Part shown: in pieces, positions 16,846 to 26,281 of the stretch
How positions within the stretch are numbered: the stretch's first letter is position 1
Layout of the letters: each line of letters opens with the position of its first letter
NCBI GenBank assembly: GCA_002731825.1
Contig: PCCS01000055.1
Coordinates: forward strand, 23,658-87,657
Length of the DNA stretch: 64,000 bases
Reading direction: 5' to 3'
DNA from: Myxococcales bacterium
Lineage (GTDB): Bacteria > Myxococcota_A > Bradymonadia > UBA7976 > UBA1532
Position numbers and translations under genes: made by a program
Notes under the pieces: generated by a model
The model's database searches: none
The model's input: only the letters and a program-made list of their open reading frames with translations
Told to the model about the DNA's origin: nothing

Positions 16846-19470
16846 ATGAATAAGCGGCTGCTCATCTTATTGGTCTGGCTCACCCCGGCCGTTGGTTTCA
16901 GTGACCCCTCATGTCCGCAGGGAAACCTGCTGAGGGGAAAAAAGCCTGTGGAGATGAAGGACACCCGATTAATCACTCGGCTGACCAACAATACGGCATC
17001 CAGTGAAGGCAGTCCTTGGAACGGTGTTCAGTCCGCCATTATGGCCAATGGACAAAGCCAAGTCACCTATGACCTTGGTCAGAGTACTCAGATTTCAGCG
17101 CTGTCGATTCAGGCGGACAACAATGACACCTACGTGGTCAGTGCATCGGTCGATGGCAAAACCTACGCCCCCGTATGGACTGTTCCTAAGCATCCACATT
17201 CCGGTCTCAGGACCCGTTTGACGCAAGGCTTATCCCAGACGGCTCGGTATCTCCGGTTTGAGCCGGGTGCAGAGGGCGATGGCAGCTATAGTATTTCGGA
17301 AATTCAAGCCTACTGTGTCCTGCCTGCGGTCTGGCCGCCTGCGGTCATCATGCCTTTGCCGACGGCAAAGACCAATAAAGCGAGCCGCAAGCAGAGAATC
17401 GCCTTTAAAAAGCTGGCCGTCATCAGCGTTGGTTTTATCCTTTTGCTCATGCTGCTGCTCAATCGTCGTTCGCCAAACCATCAAGGCTTTTTCTATGGGG
17501 TCATCGGTGGTAGCCTCGCGCTCGCGAGTTTGATTACGTTCTGTGTGTATCATGAGCCCGTGCTGACCAGCGGGCGCCCCAAAACCTTAGTTTTAGGACT
17601 CCTGGTGGTCACCGTGCTGTGGGCGATCGCCCGGGTTTTCAAACGTGTGACCGGAGCCCCCAATAGCGTCTGGTTTGCGCGGCCAGCGCTCATTTTGATC
17701 TTGTTCGCAGGCGGAATCACCTGGACGAACTTTGGCTCGTTTCACGGATCGAAAGCCATCCATTACTGGGACACGTTCCACTACTACATGGGTGGCAAGT
17801 ATTTCTCTGAAAATCGCTATGAACTCCTGTATCAATGCTCTGCAATAGGCGAGGTCGATGACGGGCGTAAGAGCGAATTCAAGACCAGACAAATCAGAGA
17901 TCTAAGGGACAATAAATTATTCCCAGCGTCGGTCGCATTGTCACGGGCTGACGAATGTCGAGCGGCCTTTAAGAGTCCTGAGCGTTGGAATGCCTTCAAG
18001 CAGGATCTCCGACTTTTTCGAGCGTACATGGGGACCGATTGGTGGGCCAAAATGTTCAAAGACCACGGGTTCAATGCAACCCCGGTCTGGACGTTGGTCG
18101 GTCGGCCCCTGACCAACATTGGTTGGAATCAGTCCATCCCGCCGGATGACTTGGTTAATTCTCCGGCCAATAAGACCGGAAAAAGTGCTGCCGCAAAATC
18201 GGAAATCAAACGCCGCTTTACCCGGGATAAAGCAAACTTTGGCAAGCGGATAGGCTGGTTTACAGTCATCGATGGATTCCTCTATATCGCTGGTTTCCTG
18301 ATGATTTGGTGGGCCTTTGGACTGTACGGTGCTGCATTCGCCATGCTGATATGGGCGACAGGATACCCGTATGCCTATTTCTGGACTGGCGGTGGGTTTG
18401 GCCGTGTCCCTTGGTGGTTCATGGCCGTCGCAGGCACGTGTTTCCTGAAACGCGGATATCCACTACTGGGCGGTGCGGGCATTACCTGGTCTATGCTCCT
18501 GCGGGTTTTTCCAGGCGCACTCATCGGGGGGGTCAGTCTAAAAATCGGCTACACCCTGTTGAAGTTCAAAAAGCTGACTCACGACCAAGTTCGATTGATC
18601 GCTGGCTGCACGATCGCGCTGGTGAGCCTGGTTGCGCTGAGTGTCCCGGCAGTAGACGGATTGGGTACGTATAAAGAGTTTTTGACCAACTCATTCAAAC
18701 ACAAGGGAACACCGCTCACCAACCACATGGGTCTGCCAACGATTTTATCCTACGACTCGGACCTGATCGGGCGGCGAACTAAAGACGAAAAATGGGCCGT
18801 TGTTACCCTAAAAGACAGTCGGAAAGAAATCGAGGGCCAACTACTGACCAAGGATGTCAATGGCCCGATTGTTAAACTGCGGACCAGTGACGGGACCGTC
18901 GTCGAGTATAAATCAGCCGCTGTGCTCTCAGTGGAACAAGACCCATTCAAAAAATGGAAACGAGGTCGACAAGACACTCTCCAATCAAGAAAGGTGCTTC
19001 ATTACGCACTGATATTTCTATTTTTAGCGATGATAGGTTACGCAGGGCGCCGTCTCGATAATTGGGAACTGACGGCGCTGAGTACCTTGCTGATTACCTG
19101 TATTTTTGAACTCACCTGCTACTACTACAGCTACCTCGTTCTCTTTGCCTTACTGGCGATGCGGCGAATGATCTACATGGTGGCAGCGGTCACTATGGTT
19201 ATTTTGGGACAAGTCATTCAACTCAATGTGGGCTGGTACGACGAACAGTACTTCTGGGAGACTGTCGCCGTTTTCGGTGTCCAATTCTTCGTTCTTCTTG
19301 GTTTGTGTTTGGAAGCATTTTTGACTGATAAAGGCATCAAACTCGCTCCCCCGCTGACCGCAGGTCTTGACTCGGTCAGTCCTGCAGTTGGGACGCCACC
19401 ATGGCTGATGCCTGACGCCGCATCCGGCTCGGAAGACTCAACTCCAGCTGAGCCTCAGCCGGCGAGCTGA
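16846..19470 (+). CDS. Polytopic membrane protein with N-terminal discoidin-like domain, possible GT-C glycosyltransferase
   Basis: An 874-residue protein. The ATG at 16846 has GGAGAG eight bases upstream and opens a signal peptide (MNKRLLILLVWLTPAVGFS). Residues about 25-145 resemble an F5/8-type C (discoidin) domain (DLGQSTQISALSIQADNND, ARYLRFEP), a carbohydrate-binding fold. Then follow about twelve or more membrane helices. The first large loop carries an acidic HYWDTFHYYMGGKYF motif, like the first-loop Asp of GT-C transferases that use polyprenyl-phosphate sugars. A second soluble insert (about 640-710) has beta-strand character. The function is inferred from layout; it may be an envelope glycosyltransferase. 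It converges on argF with a one-base gap. Confidence 0.65.
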   Translation: MNKRLLILLVWLTPAVGFSDPSCPQGNLLRGKKPVEMKDTRLITRLTNNTASSEGSPWNGVQSAIMANGQSQVTYDLGQSTQISALSIQADNNDTYVVSASVDGKTYAPVWTVPKHPHSGLRTRLTQGLSQTARYLRFEPGAEGDGSYSISEIQAYCVLPAVWPPAVIMPLPTAKTNKASRKQRIAFKKLAVISVGFILLLMLLLNRRSPNHQGFFYGVIGGSLALASLITFCVYHEPVLTSGRPKTLVLGLLVVTVLWAIARVFKRVTGAPNSVWFARPALILILFAGGITWTNFGSFHGSKAIHYWDTFHYYMGGKYFSENRYELLYQCSAIGEVDDGRKSEFKTRQIRDLRDNKLFPASVALSRADECRAAFKSPERWNAFKQDLRLFRAYMGTDWWAKMFKDHGFNATPVWTLVGRPLTNIGWNQSIPPDDLVNSPANKTGKSAAAKSEIKRRFTRDKANFGKRIGWFTVIDGFLYIAGFLMIWWAFGLYGAAFAMLIWATGYPYAYFWTGGGFGRVPWWFMAVAGTCFLKRGYPLLGGAGITWSMLLRVFPGALIGGVSLKIGYTLLKFKKLTHDQVRLIAGCTIALVSLVALSVPAVDGLGTYKEFLTNSFKHKGTPLTNHMGLPTILSYDSDLIGRRTKDEKWAVVTLKDSRKEIEGQLLTKDVNGPIVKLRTSDGTVVEYKSAAVLSVEQDPFKKWKRGRQDTLQSRKVLHYALIFLFLAMIGYAGRRLDNWELTALSTLLITCIFELTCYYYSYLVLFALLAMRRMIYMVAAVTMVILGQVIQLNVGWYDEQYFWETVAVFGVQFFVLLGLCLEAFLTDKGIKLAPPLTAGLDSVSPAVGTPPWLMPDAASGSEDSTPAEPQPAS

Positions 19471-19471
19471 C

Positions 19472-20389
19472 TCAAATGGTATGAACTCCATAGGCCCACT
19501 CTAAAATCGCCTTCTGAATATGAAGTCGATTTTCGGCCTCGTCATAAATACGAGACCTGGGTCCGTCAATGACTTGGGCTGTGACCTCTTCGCCCCTATG
19601 CGCCGGCAAGCAATGCAGAAAAATAGCGCGTTTCTTAGCCACCGCCATCAAGGCGTCATCAACACAGAACCCATCGAAGGCCTTTTGCCGCTGAACGGCT
19701 TCATCTTCTTGTCCCATACTCGCCCAGACATCCGTTGTCACAACGTCTGCATAGGTGACCGCCTCATATGGACTCTGGGTGATGTGAAGCCTCGCCCCGT
19801 TTGCTTGGGCTCGCTCAAAGATCGCTCGGTCAGGCTCATAACCGGTCGGGCAGGCCAATGACAGCTCAAAACCAAGAACTTGAGCCGCATTAATCCACGA
19901 ATTCGCCATATTATTGCCGTCACCAACCCAAGCAACTTTGATGTCGGCTAACCCGTCCAGACCGAACGCCTCAGCCGCTGTCATCAGGTCTGCTGCCACC
20001 TGACATGGATGAGTCAAATCGGTGAGCGCATTGATGACGGGTACGGTGGCATTTTGGGCCAGTTCAACCACTTCATCATGACAAAATGTCCGGATCATGA
20101 TTCCGTCGACGTAGCGGCTGAGTACTTGGGCCGTGTCTGAAACAGGTTCCCCACGGCCGATCTGGCTCGATTGGGCAGACATCATCAGCGCATGGCCGCC
20201 GAGTTGAAACATCCCTACTTCAAAACTGACTCGTGTACGGGTTGATGCCTTCGCAAAAATCATCGCCAGGGTTTTGCCATCGAGCGTTCGATCTCGATGC
20301 CCGTTCTTCATGGCGATGGCGCGGTCGAGTAATCCGACAAGCACGGGTTTACTCAGTTGATCCAATGTGATCAGGTCTTGCTTTGCCAT
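19472..20389 (-). CDS. argF: Ornithine carbamoyltransferase ArgF
   Basis: Forms citrulline from ornithine and carbamoyl phosphate in arginine synthesis. It has the carbamoyl-phosphate motif STRTR at 49-53, the HPCQ block (LTHPCQVAADL), the ornithine-loop region DVWASMGQEDE and the catalytic HCLPAHRGEE near the C-terminus. Length is 305 residues, normal for the family. The ATG at 20389 overlaps the argD stop (TAATG), with GAGG just upstream inside argD; a TTG six bases earlier is possible but less likely. Last gene of the argB-unknown-argD-argF chain. Confidence 0.95.
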   Translation of the reverse strand: MAKQDLITLDQLSKPVLVGLLDRAIAMKNGHRDRTLDGKTLAMIFAKASTRTRVSFEVGMFQLGGHALMMSAQSSQIGRGEPVSDTAQVLSRYVDGIMIRTFCHDEVVELAQNATVPVINALTDLTHPCQVAADLMTAAEAFGLDGLADIKVAWVGDGNNMANSWINAAQVLGFELSLACPTGYEPDRAIFERAQANGARLHITQSPYEAVTYADVVTTDVWASMGQEDEAVQRQKAFDGFCVDDALMAVAKKRAIFLHCLPAHRGEEVTAQVIDGPRSRIYDEAENRLHIQKAILEWAYGVHTI

Positions 20390-21603
20390 TAGCAAACCTC
20401 TCCTATGACCTGACGCAACACCTTGATGGCTTCATCGATGTGTGATGGGCCCACGATCAAGGGCGGGACCAAACGGAGTGCATCAGTGCCTGCCGTCGTG
20501 AGTAGCAACCCCGAATCTCGAGCGGATGACACAATGGCTGCTCGGTCAACCCGTTCTGGGTCGACGCCGATGCCGCGCATAAGGCCTCGGCCGCGAACAG
20601 TGAGTAAGCCATCGAACTGATCGACCAACTCTTGTAAGCCTGCGGCCAAGTAATCGCCCATCTGGGAACTATTCGATAAGAGTCCATCGGCTTCGATGGT
20701 CTTCAATACGGCCATGGCCGCGCTACACACCAGAGGGTTCCCACCGTACGTGCTCGCATGAACACCCGGTTGAAAGCCGTGAGCCACCGCTTCCGAACAC
20801 ATCATCGCACCGATAGGCACACCGCCTCCTAGACCTTTCGCCAGCGTAATAATGTCTGGGCTTACGCCACTGTGCTGGTATGCAAACCAATTGCCCGTCC
20901 GCGCAACACCGGTCTGGACTTCATCAAAAATGAGCAGGATTCCTTCTTCATCACAGAGCTTGCGAAGACCCAGGAGATAGCCTTCATCGGGGACAACAAC
21001 GCCACCCTCGCCTTGGATGGGTTCGACCAGTATCGCGCATGTATTCGGCCCAACGGCAGCGGCCATCGCGTCCAGGTCGTTATAGGGTACATGCTTAAAT
21101 CCGGGAACAAGCGGACCGAAGCCTTTATGATATTTAGGCTGTCCTGTCGCGCTGATAGCAGCCCAAGTTCGTCCATGAAAGCTCTTCGTCGTCGATATGA
21201 ATTCACTGCGATTTGGTTGGTCTCGAACGACCTGCAAGTAGCGCCTCGCTAATTTGAGTGCCGCTTCATTAGACTCCGCGCCACTGTTGGAGAAATAAAC
21301 GCGGTCAGCAAAACTAATTTGCGTTAGCCGCTGTGCAAGTTCGATGGCCGGTTTGTTCAAATAGAGATTACTCACGTGCAGTAGGTTCTGCGCTTGCTCG
21401 CCAATGGCCTTGGTCAATGCGGGGTGTCCATGTCCCAACGCACACACCGCGATTCCAGCAGCAAAATCCAGGTAGCGTTTACCGTTTGCATCATATAACC
21501 AAACGCCGTTCCCGCGCTCAAATACGATGGGCGCCGGTTTATAGTTTGGTGTCAGAACGGATCCGGCGAGCTCAGCCAACTCGGTTTGCGTCAAAGTGCT
21601 CAT
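20389..21603 (-). CDS. argD: Acetylornithine aminotransferase ArgD
   Basis: A class III PLP-dependent transaminase converting N-acetylglutamate semialdehyde to N-acetylornithine. The motifs are clear: SGAESNEAALKLARRY, LIFDEVQTGVARTG (cofactor-binding Asp) and ITLAKGLGGGVPIGA, with the PLP lysine in AKG. It has 404 residues from the ATG at 21603, which overlaps the upstream stop (ATGA) and has GGAG upstream; upstream in-frame codons are just read-through of the neighbour. The paired overlaps on both sides indicate tight translational coupling. Confidence 0.94.
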   Translation of the reverse strand: MSTLTQTELAELAGSVLTPNYKPAPIVFERGNGVWLYDANGKRYLDFAAGIAVCALGHGHPALTKAIGEQAQNLLHVSNLYLNKPAIELAQRLTQISFADRVYFSNSGAESNEAALKLARRYLQVVRDQPNRSEFISTTKSFHGRTWAAISATGQPKYHKGFGPLVPGFKHVPYNDLDAMAAAVGPNTCAILVEPIQGEGGVVVPDEGYLLGLRKLCDEEGILLIFDEVQTGVARTGNWFAYQHSGVSPDIITLAKGLGGGVPIGAMMCSEAVAHGFQPGVHASTYGGNPLVCSAAMAVLKTIEADGLLSNSSQMGDYLAAGLQELVDQFDGLLTVRGRGLMRGIGVDPERVDRAAIVSSARDSGLLLTTAGTDALRLVPPLIVGPSHIDEAIKVLRQVIGEVC

Positions 21604-22130
21604 GATGTCTCCATAGACTGTGGCTGGACAAGTCCATGCGTTTTTTTGAACTCGTCCGCAGCAATACAAGACTCGATTATTGCCTCATAGTCAATTCCAT
21701 CGGGCCAAACATAGACCCATGTCTGATGACCAAAAATCATTTGAGGTTCAATGGTTTGACCCAGTTTTTCTCTAAGGGACTCTGCCTCGATGAAGCCTAC
21801 AATCTCGAATTGACTCGACTCTTCATCGACAGGCAATGCCAACGCGATGTAATCAACCTCGGGAAATAACGTCGGCTGGAGAGACCAGGTCGCGCTCGTG
21901 TATTCAGTCTTGTCATCGACACTTTTAAAGGAGCCGGCGAGGCCAACTGATAAGCCTTCAGTCATATACGTCCGCAACATGGGCACCATATAGGTATTCC
22001 AGCGGTTCAACGTCTGTGACCGGTCGTCTCTCGACCGAGCGCGCCCGTTCATATAGGGCCAAATCCTGCGTAATATCAGTATAAAAACCAGTGTGACAGC
22101 ACCGGCAAGCCACCAAAACATTGCGGTCAT
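21600..22130 (-). CDS. Unknown membrane-anchored protein inside the arginine operon
   Basis: A 176-residue protein with one N-terminal membrane helix (about 4-22: MFWWLAGAVTLVFILILRRIW) followed by a soluble domain of about 130 residues that looks alpha/beta and contains the motif VYVWPDGIDYE. I do not recognise the family. The start overlaps the argB stop (TAATG) and the stop overlaps the argD start (ATGA), so it is made in step with the arginine enzymes. A regulatory or scaffolding role at the membrane is possible but unsupported beyond context. Confidence 0.75.
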   Translation of the reverse strand: MTAMFWWLAGAVTLVFILILRRIWPYMNGRARSRDDRSQTLNRWNTYMVPMLRTYMTEGLSVGLAGSFKSVDDKTEYTSATWSLQPTLFPEVDYIALALPVDEESSQFEIVGFIEAESLREKLGQTIEPQMIFGHQTWVYVWPDGIDYEAIIESCIAADEFKKTHGLVQPQSMETS

Positions 22131-22996
22131 TAGATAACCTCTGTACCGGCACCTTGGTCGGTAAATAACTCCAATAACATGGCATGTCGTAAACGTCCGT
22201 CGACAATGTGGACCTTACGAACTCCATTGGTCACAGCATCGACAGCGCATTTCATTTTGGGCAACATACCACCCGTCAGGATGCCCGACTCCATCATCGC
22301 TGGGATTTCAGCACGATCGATACTCGAGATGACCTGTCCATCCATACCTTTTACGCCTGCGACGTCGGTCATCAAAAGAAGCTTTCGAGCACCGAGTTGG
22401 GACGCAACGGCACTGGCGGCCAGGTCTGCGTTCACATTAAGTGCTTGCCCACTCGTATCGACTGCAACGGGTGCGATCACGGGAATGAAATGGTCATCCG
22501 TAAGACGATTGATGTGGTCTGCTTTGACCTGCTCTATAATTCCAACGCGGCCCACATCGGCCCCGCCCACCGTGACCTTACGCCCAACCAGGAGGCCTCC
22601 ATCGGCTCCAGATAGGCCGACAGCCTGTCCCCCTACATGGTTTATTCGAGTCACAATATCCTGATTCACCTGACCGACAAGGACCATTCGGACAATCCGC
22701 ATGGTTTCATCATCTGTGACCCGATAACCGTTCTTGAAGGTGGACTCTTTGCCGACTTTATCCAGCATATCTTGGATTTGGGGACCGCCACCGTGAACAA
22801 CGACAACCTTAATCCCAATGGAGTTCAATAAAGTAACGTCCGTAGCGAAACTCAACGCCGCATCTAAATTGGTCATAGCATGACCACCGTACTTTACGAC
22901 GAGTGTCTCACCGCTGAATCGGCGGATATACGGCAACGCCTCAATGAGTACATCTGCCTTAGCCTGTAGTGCTTCTAAAACCATTTTAAGGTCCAT
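22130..22996 (-). CDS. argB: Acetylglutamate kinase ArgB
   Basis: Phosphorylates N-acetylglutamate, the second step of arginine synthesis. Amino-acid-kinase motifs: VVKYGGHAM near the N-terminus (phosphate-binding Lys), VVVHGGGPQI, the NVNADLAASAVA block and LLMTDVAGVKG. The N-terminal helix ADVLIEALPYIRRFSG is typical of the arginine-sensitive hexameric form, so feedback inhibition by arginine is plausible. With the ATG at 22996 it has 288 residues; a GTG at 23020 or an ATG at 22984 are alternatives. It follows hslU by about 120 bases. Confidence 0.93.
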   Translation of the reverse strand: MDLKMVLEALQAKADVLIEALPYIRRFSGETLVVKYGGHAMTNLDAALSFATDVTLLNSIGIKVVVVHGGGPQIQDMLDKVGKESTFKNGYRVTDDETMRIVRMVLVGQVNQDIVTRINHVGGQAVGLSGADGGLLVGRKVTVGGADVGRVGIIEQVKADHINRLTDDHFIPVIAPVAVDTSGQALNVNADLAASAVASQLGARKLLLMTDVAGVKGMDGQVISSIDRAEIPAMMESGILTGGMLPKMKCAVDAVTNGVRKVHIVDGRLRHAMLLELFTDQGAGTEVI

Positions 22997-23117
22997 TAAG
23001 CCGGTCAATATGTGGGGCACATTACCTGCTTAAGCAGTCAGTCACAATGACACAATGATGGGTCTTTTATTTGCTCAGGGCAACGCTCTGCCGGACCCGT
23101 GAGGAAATCCATCTGGG

Positions 23118-24533
23118 TTACAATATATAACGCCGTAGATCCTCGTCTTCGAGTACTTCGCCCATTTTATCACGGACTAGGGCGGCATCGATGGTGATGG
23201 TCTTGCCAGTCAACTCAGGCGCTTTGAATGAAACGTCTTCGAGCAGATTTTCTAAAACTGTATGTAGACGTCTGGCCCCGATGTTCTCGAGGCGAGTATT
23301 GGCCTCGAATGCAACGCGAGCTAACTCTCGAATCCCATTCTCTTCGAAGACCAGCTTAACGCCTTCCGTGGCCATCAACGCTTCGTATTGCCGCACCAAA
23401 CTGTTTCGAGGCTCCGTCAGAATTCGAAAAAAGTCATCTTCACCGAGGGCATTGAGTTCAACACGGATCGGAAAACGCCCTTGAAGTTCGGGGATCAGGT
23501 CAGAGACCTTAGCCTCGTGAAATGCACCGGCTGCAATAAATAGGATATGGTCTGTTCGAACGACTCCGTATTTCGTGGTCACCATCGAGCCTTCAACGAT
23601 GGGCAGGAGATCTCTTTGAACGCCACCTCTTGAAATATCGGGTCCTGGACCGCCGGTTCCACCGCGGCTTCCACCCATTGCAATCTTGTCGATCTCATCC
23701 ACAAAGATGATGCCCGAGTTCTGGACTCGATCGAGCGCGAGCTCAGTCACTTTGTCCATGTCCACCAATTTTTCGCTTTCTTGTTCTGTCAGAATACGAA
23801 GGCCTTCCGGCACATTGACGCGCTGTTCACGGGACTTACCTCCACCCGGCATCATCCCCTGCAGGTTTCCCAATGCATCTTTCAGATTGGACATCATGTC
23901 GTCCATGCCGGCCCCGGCCAAGATTTCGAACTGCGGACCCGGCTGACTGACAGCCGTCTTAATGGTCACCATGGCGTCGTCGAGACTGCCCGACCGCAAT
24001 TGCTGGCGTAGAGACTCGCGCTCGGCCGGACTGACATTCACAGTCGAACCATCAGGCCCTACGGCAAAGTAAGTCTGCGGTGCGCTGTTTTGAATATGAG
24101 GCCGTGCCTCTTCCAGTAACAGCTCGATCAATCGATCTTCGGCCGCTGAGGCCGCTTTCGTTTCATTTCGCTGCGTCTCTTCGACCTTGACCATATTAAT
24201 GGCGATATCAGTCAAGTCCCTGATCATCGATTCAACGTCACGTCCCACGTAGCCCACCTCAGTGAACTTACTGGCTTCCACCTTGATAAACGGAGCTTGA
24301 CCCAGCTTAGCCAAGCGCCGGGCAATTTCGGTTTTACCCACACCTGTCGGCCCGATCATGATGATATTCTTCGGGTTTATTTCATCCCGCAAATCGTCCG
24401 GTACTTGGCGGCGACGCCAGCGGTTTCGAAGCGCGATAGCGACGGCTTTCTTCGCTTTGTTTTGCCCGACGATGTAGCGGTCGAGTTCAGATACAGTTTC
24501 TCTGGGAGTAAATGTCGGCCGATAGGCTGTCAT
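23118..24533 (-). CDS. hslU: HslU, ATPase of the HslVU protease
   Basis: A 471-residue AAA+ unfoldase that feeds substrates to the HslV peptidase in the cytoplasm. Walker A GPTGVGKT is at 61-68, Walker B FVDEIDK near 275, the family I-domain insert runs from about 110 to 245 (with the Met/Gly-rich [11 protein letters not shown] segment), and the C-terminal tail LRRYIL is the conserved plug that inserts between HslV subunits. AAAGGAC lies upstream of the ATG. The hslV stop is 26 bases before this start, so the two are one operon. Confidence 0.96.
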   Translation of the reverse strand: MTAYRPTFTPRETVSELDRYIVGQNKAKKAVAIALRNRWRRRQVPDDLRDEINPKNIIMIGPTGVGKTEIARRLAKLGQAPFIKVEASKFTEVGYVGRDVESMIRDLTDIAINMVKVEETQRNETKAASAAEDRLIELLLEEARPHIQNSAPQTYFAVGPDGSTVNVSPAERESLRQQLRSGSLDDAMVTIKTAVSQPGPQFEILAGAGMDDMMSNLKDALGNLQGMMPGGGKSREQRVNVPEGLRILTEQESEKLVDMDKVTELALDRVQNSGIIFVDEIDKIAMGGSRGGTGGPGPDISRGGVQRDLLPIVEGSMVTTKYGVVRTDHILFIAAGAFHEAKVSDLIPELQGRFPIRVELNALGEDDFFRILTEPRNSLVRQYEALMATEGVKLVFEENGIRELARVAFEANTRLENIGARRLHTVLENLLEDVSFKAPELTGKTITIDAALVRDKMGEVLEDEDLRRYIL

Positions 24534-24559
24534 GCCAAATAGTCCTTTCGATTGGGAAT

Positions 24560-25117
24560 TTAGTTCTCACCGTAGCTGAGTGTCTCTATCACTAAATTAT
24601 CGTTGGTATAGATGTCGATTTCTGACGCGATCATGAGGGATTCCCGCGCGATATCCAGAGCTGATAATTCAGTATGAGTCAGCAGTGCTTTAGCAGCTGC
24701 TGTCGCGTAATTCCCGCCGCTTCCAATTGCAATGATATCGCCATCAGGCTCTATGACATCGCCCGTCCCGCTCACCAGCAAAGTGTGTTTCTGATCACCG
24801 ACCAGAAGCAAAGCCTCTAAGCGACGCAGGTAACGGTCTGTCCGCCAATCTTTGGCTAATTCAACCGCGGCCCGAATCAGATTGTGGTTAAACGCTTTTA
24901 GTTTCGCCTCAAACTTTTCAAAGAGCGTGAAGGCATCGGCTGTGGCTCCGGCGAATCCCGTCAAAATCGTTCCATCCAACAGGCTTCTCACTTTAACTGC
25001 GTGACCCTTCATTATCGTCTGTCCCAATGAGACTTGGCCATCGCCACAGAATACCAATTGATGGTCTCGTCGCACGGCCAAAATGGTCGTCGCATGAAAG
25101 ATCGGTTTCTCGCTCAT
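24560..25117 (-). CDS. hslV: HslV, threonine peptidase of the HslVU protease
   Basis: A 185-residue proteasome-like peptidase. The catalytic N-terminal Thr follows processing of a nine-residue leader (MSEKPIFHA before T10-T11-I). The motifs [18 protein letters not shown] and [17 protein letters not shown] are diagnostic. The leader is longer than the single Met of E. coli HslV. GGAG lies upstream of the ATG. It forms the classic hslV-hslU pair behind xerC. Confidence 0.95.
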   Translation of the reverse strand: MSEKPIFHATTILAVRRDHQLVFCGDGQVSLGQTIMKGHAVKVRSLLDGTILTGFAGATADAFTLFEKFEAKLKAFNHNLIRAAVELAKDWRTDRYLRRLEALLLVGDQKHTLLVSGTGDVIEPDGDIIAIGSGGNYATAAAKALLTHTELSALDIARESLMIASEIDIYTNDNLVIETLSYGEN

Positions 25118-25144
25118 GTTTTCATCTCCACAGCTTGGGGTGGG

Positions 25145-25172
25145 ACAATATACACGACTGAGATGTTGTCAA
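25145..25172 (-). promoter_or_regulatory. Putative sigma-70 promoter for hslVU
   Basis: On the minus strand, TTGACA (25172-25167) is followed after 16 bases by TATTGT (25150-25145), about 28 bases before the hslV ATG. The -35 is a perfect match. A sequence-specific heat-shock element cannot be seen. Confidence 0.4.
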
Positions 25173-25230
25173 CGCGCAGCGGTAAACTCTTTTTTCTCAT
25201 TAGATTGCTCGAGTCAATGACGCGAAGAGA

Positions 25231-26157
25231 TCACGTTGGCAAGATCGACTCAGAGGTCGAGTGACCCGACCGCGGATGTGCCTTATCATAGGTCTTCATT
25301 AACTTTTCTAAATCGACGTGAGTATAGCGTTGCGTCGTCGATAGACTGGCGTGTCCTAACAACTCTTGAATACTCCGCAAGTCAGCCCCGCTTCCGAGCA
25401 TGTGAGTCGCGCACGCATGTCTCAGCCAATGGGGCGTAGCGCCTTGTTGTTGACAACTTTCACGTCCCTTGGTGACGAGTCGCTGAACGCTGCGAGCACT
25501 AAGGCGACCGCCTCGGGCGTTTCTAAAAACCGCGTCGAGGTCCTGATTACGACCGTTAAGTTCGTGACGCCTAGCCAACCATAATTCCAAGGCGACCACG
25601 GCGTGACGACCGATGGGAACGATACGCGTTTTGTCGCCCTTACCGACCACCCGTAACGTCCGAGCCTCCAAATCGACATCTTTGACATTTAAGCTGACCA
25701 CCTCACCGACACGAAGACCGGCGCTGTATGCAAGCTCTAGGATGGCGCGGTCTCGATACGCTGAGGGCGTATCGCCGACGGGATGTTCGATGAGTCGCTG
25801 GGCATCATCAGCAGACAAGAATCGCGGTGTGAGCTTCTCCTGCTTGGGTGTCTTCAAATTTCCTGACGGGTCAGACTCTAAGATGTCCTGCTTAATGAGA
25901 TACTTGAAATACGCTCTCAGCGCAGAAATTCTACGTGCGATGGTTGCCACGCTGTGCCCTTCGCTATGTAAATGGCCTAAATAGCGCCTGAGTAGCCGCC
26001 TCTCAATTTGAACGGGTTCAAAGGCACCCGAACGGTCGAGCACATAGCTTTGAAACGAAGCCAGGTCTCGCATATAAGCCATGATGGTATTCTTACTCAT
26101 GCGCCTTTCGATGGACAGATACCCATGAAAGGCTTCAATGGTTCTATGTACGCTCAT
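25231..26157 (-). CDS. xerC: Tyrosine recombinase XerC/XerD family
   Basis: A 308-residue site-specific recombinase that resolves chromosome dimers at dif sites. The N-terminal SAM-like DNA-binding domain spans about 1-95. The catalytic set is complete: R149 (AGLRVGE), K173 (GKGDKTR), H243 and R246 (HWLRHACATHML), H269 (LGHASLSTTQRY) and the nucleophile Y278. The position between trmFO and hslV matches xerC (codV) in many bacteria, which supports XerC over XerD. I chose the ATG at 26157; a longer start at 26175 is possible. Confidence 0.92.
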   Translation of the reverse strand: MSVHRTIEAFHGYLSIERRMSKNTIMAYMRDLASFQSYVLDRSGAFEPVQIERRLLRRYLGHLHSEGHSVATIARRISALRAYFKYLIKQDILESDPSGNLKTPKQEKLTPRFLSADDAQRLIEHPVGDTPSAYRDRAILELAYSAGLRVGEVVSLNVKDVDLEARTLRVVGKGDKTRIVPIGRHAVVALELWLARRHELNGRNQDLDAVFRNARGGRLSARSVQRLVTKGRESCQQQGATPHWLRHACATHMLGSGADLRSIQELLGHASLSTTQRYTHVDLEKLMKTYDKAHPRSGHSTSESILPT

Positions 26158-26281
26158 GTAGAACATTGTAGCCAAATATGCAGACTAAGCGAATTTTTCT
26201 AAGAGCCTTGTTTGTGGCTGAGCATACGGCCTAGGCAACGATAGACGTGGGGCTTCGAAACCCGGCATGCAAGACGCTCAT

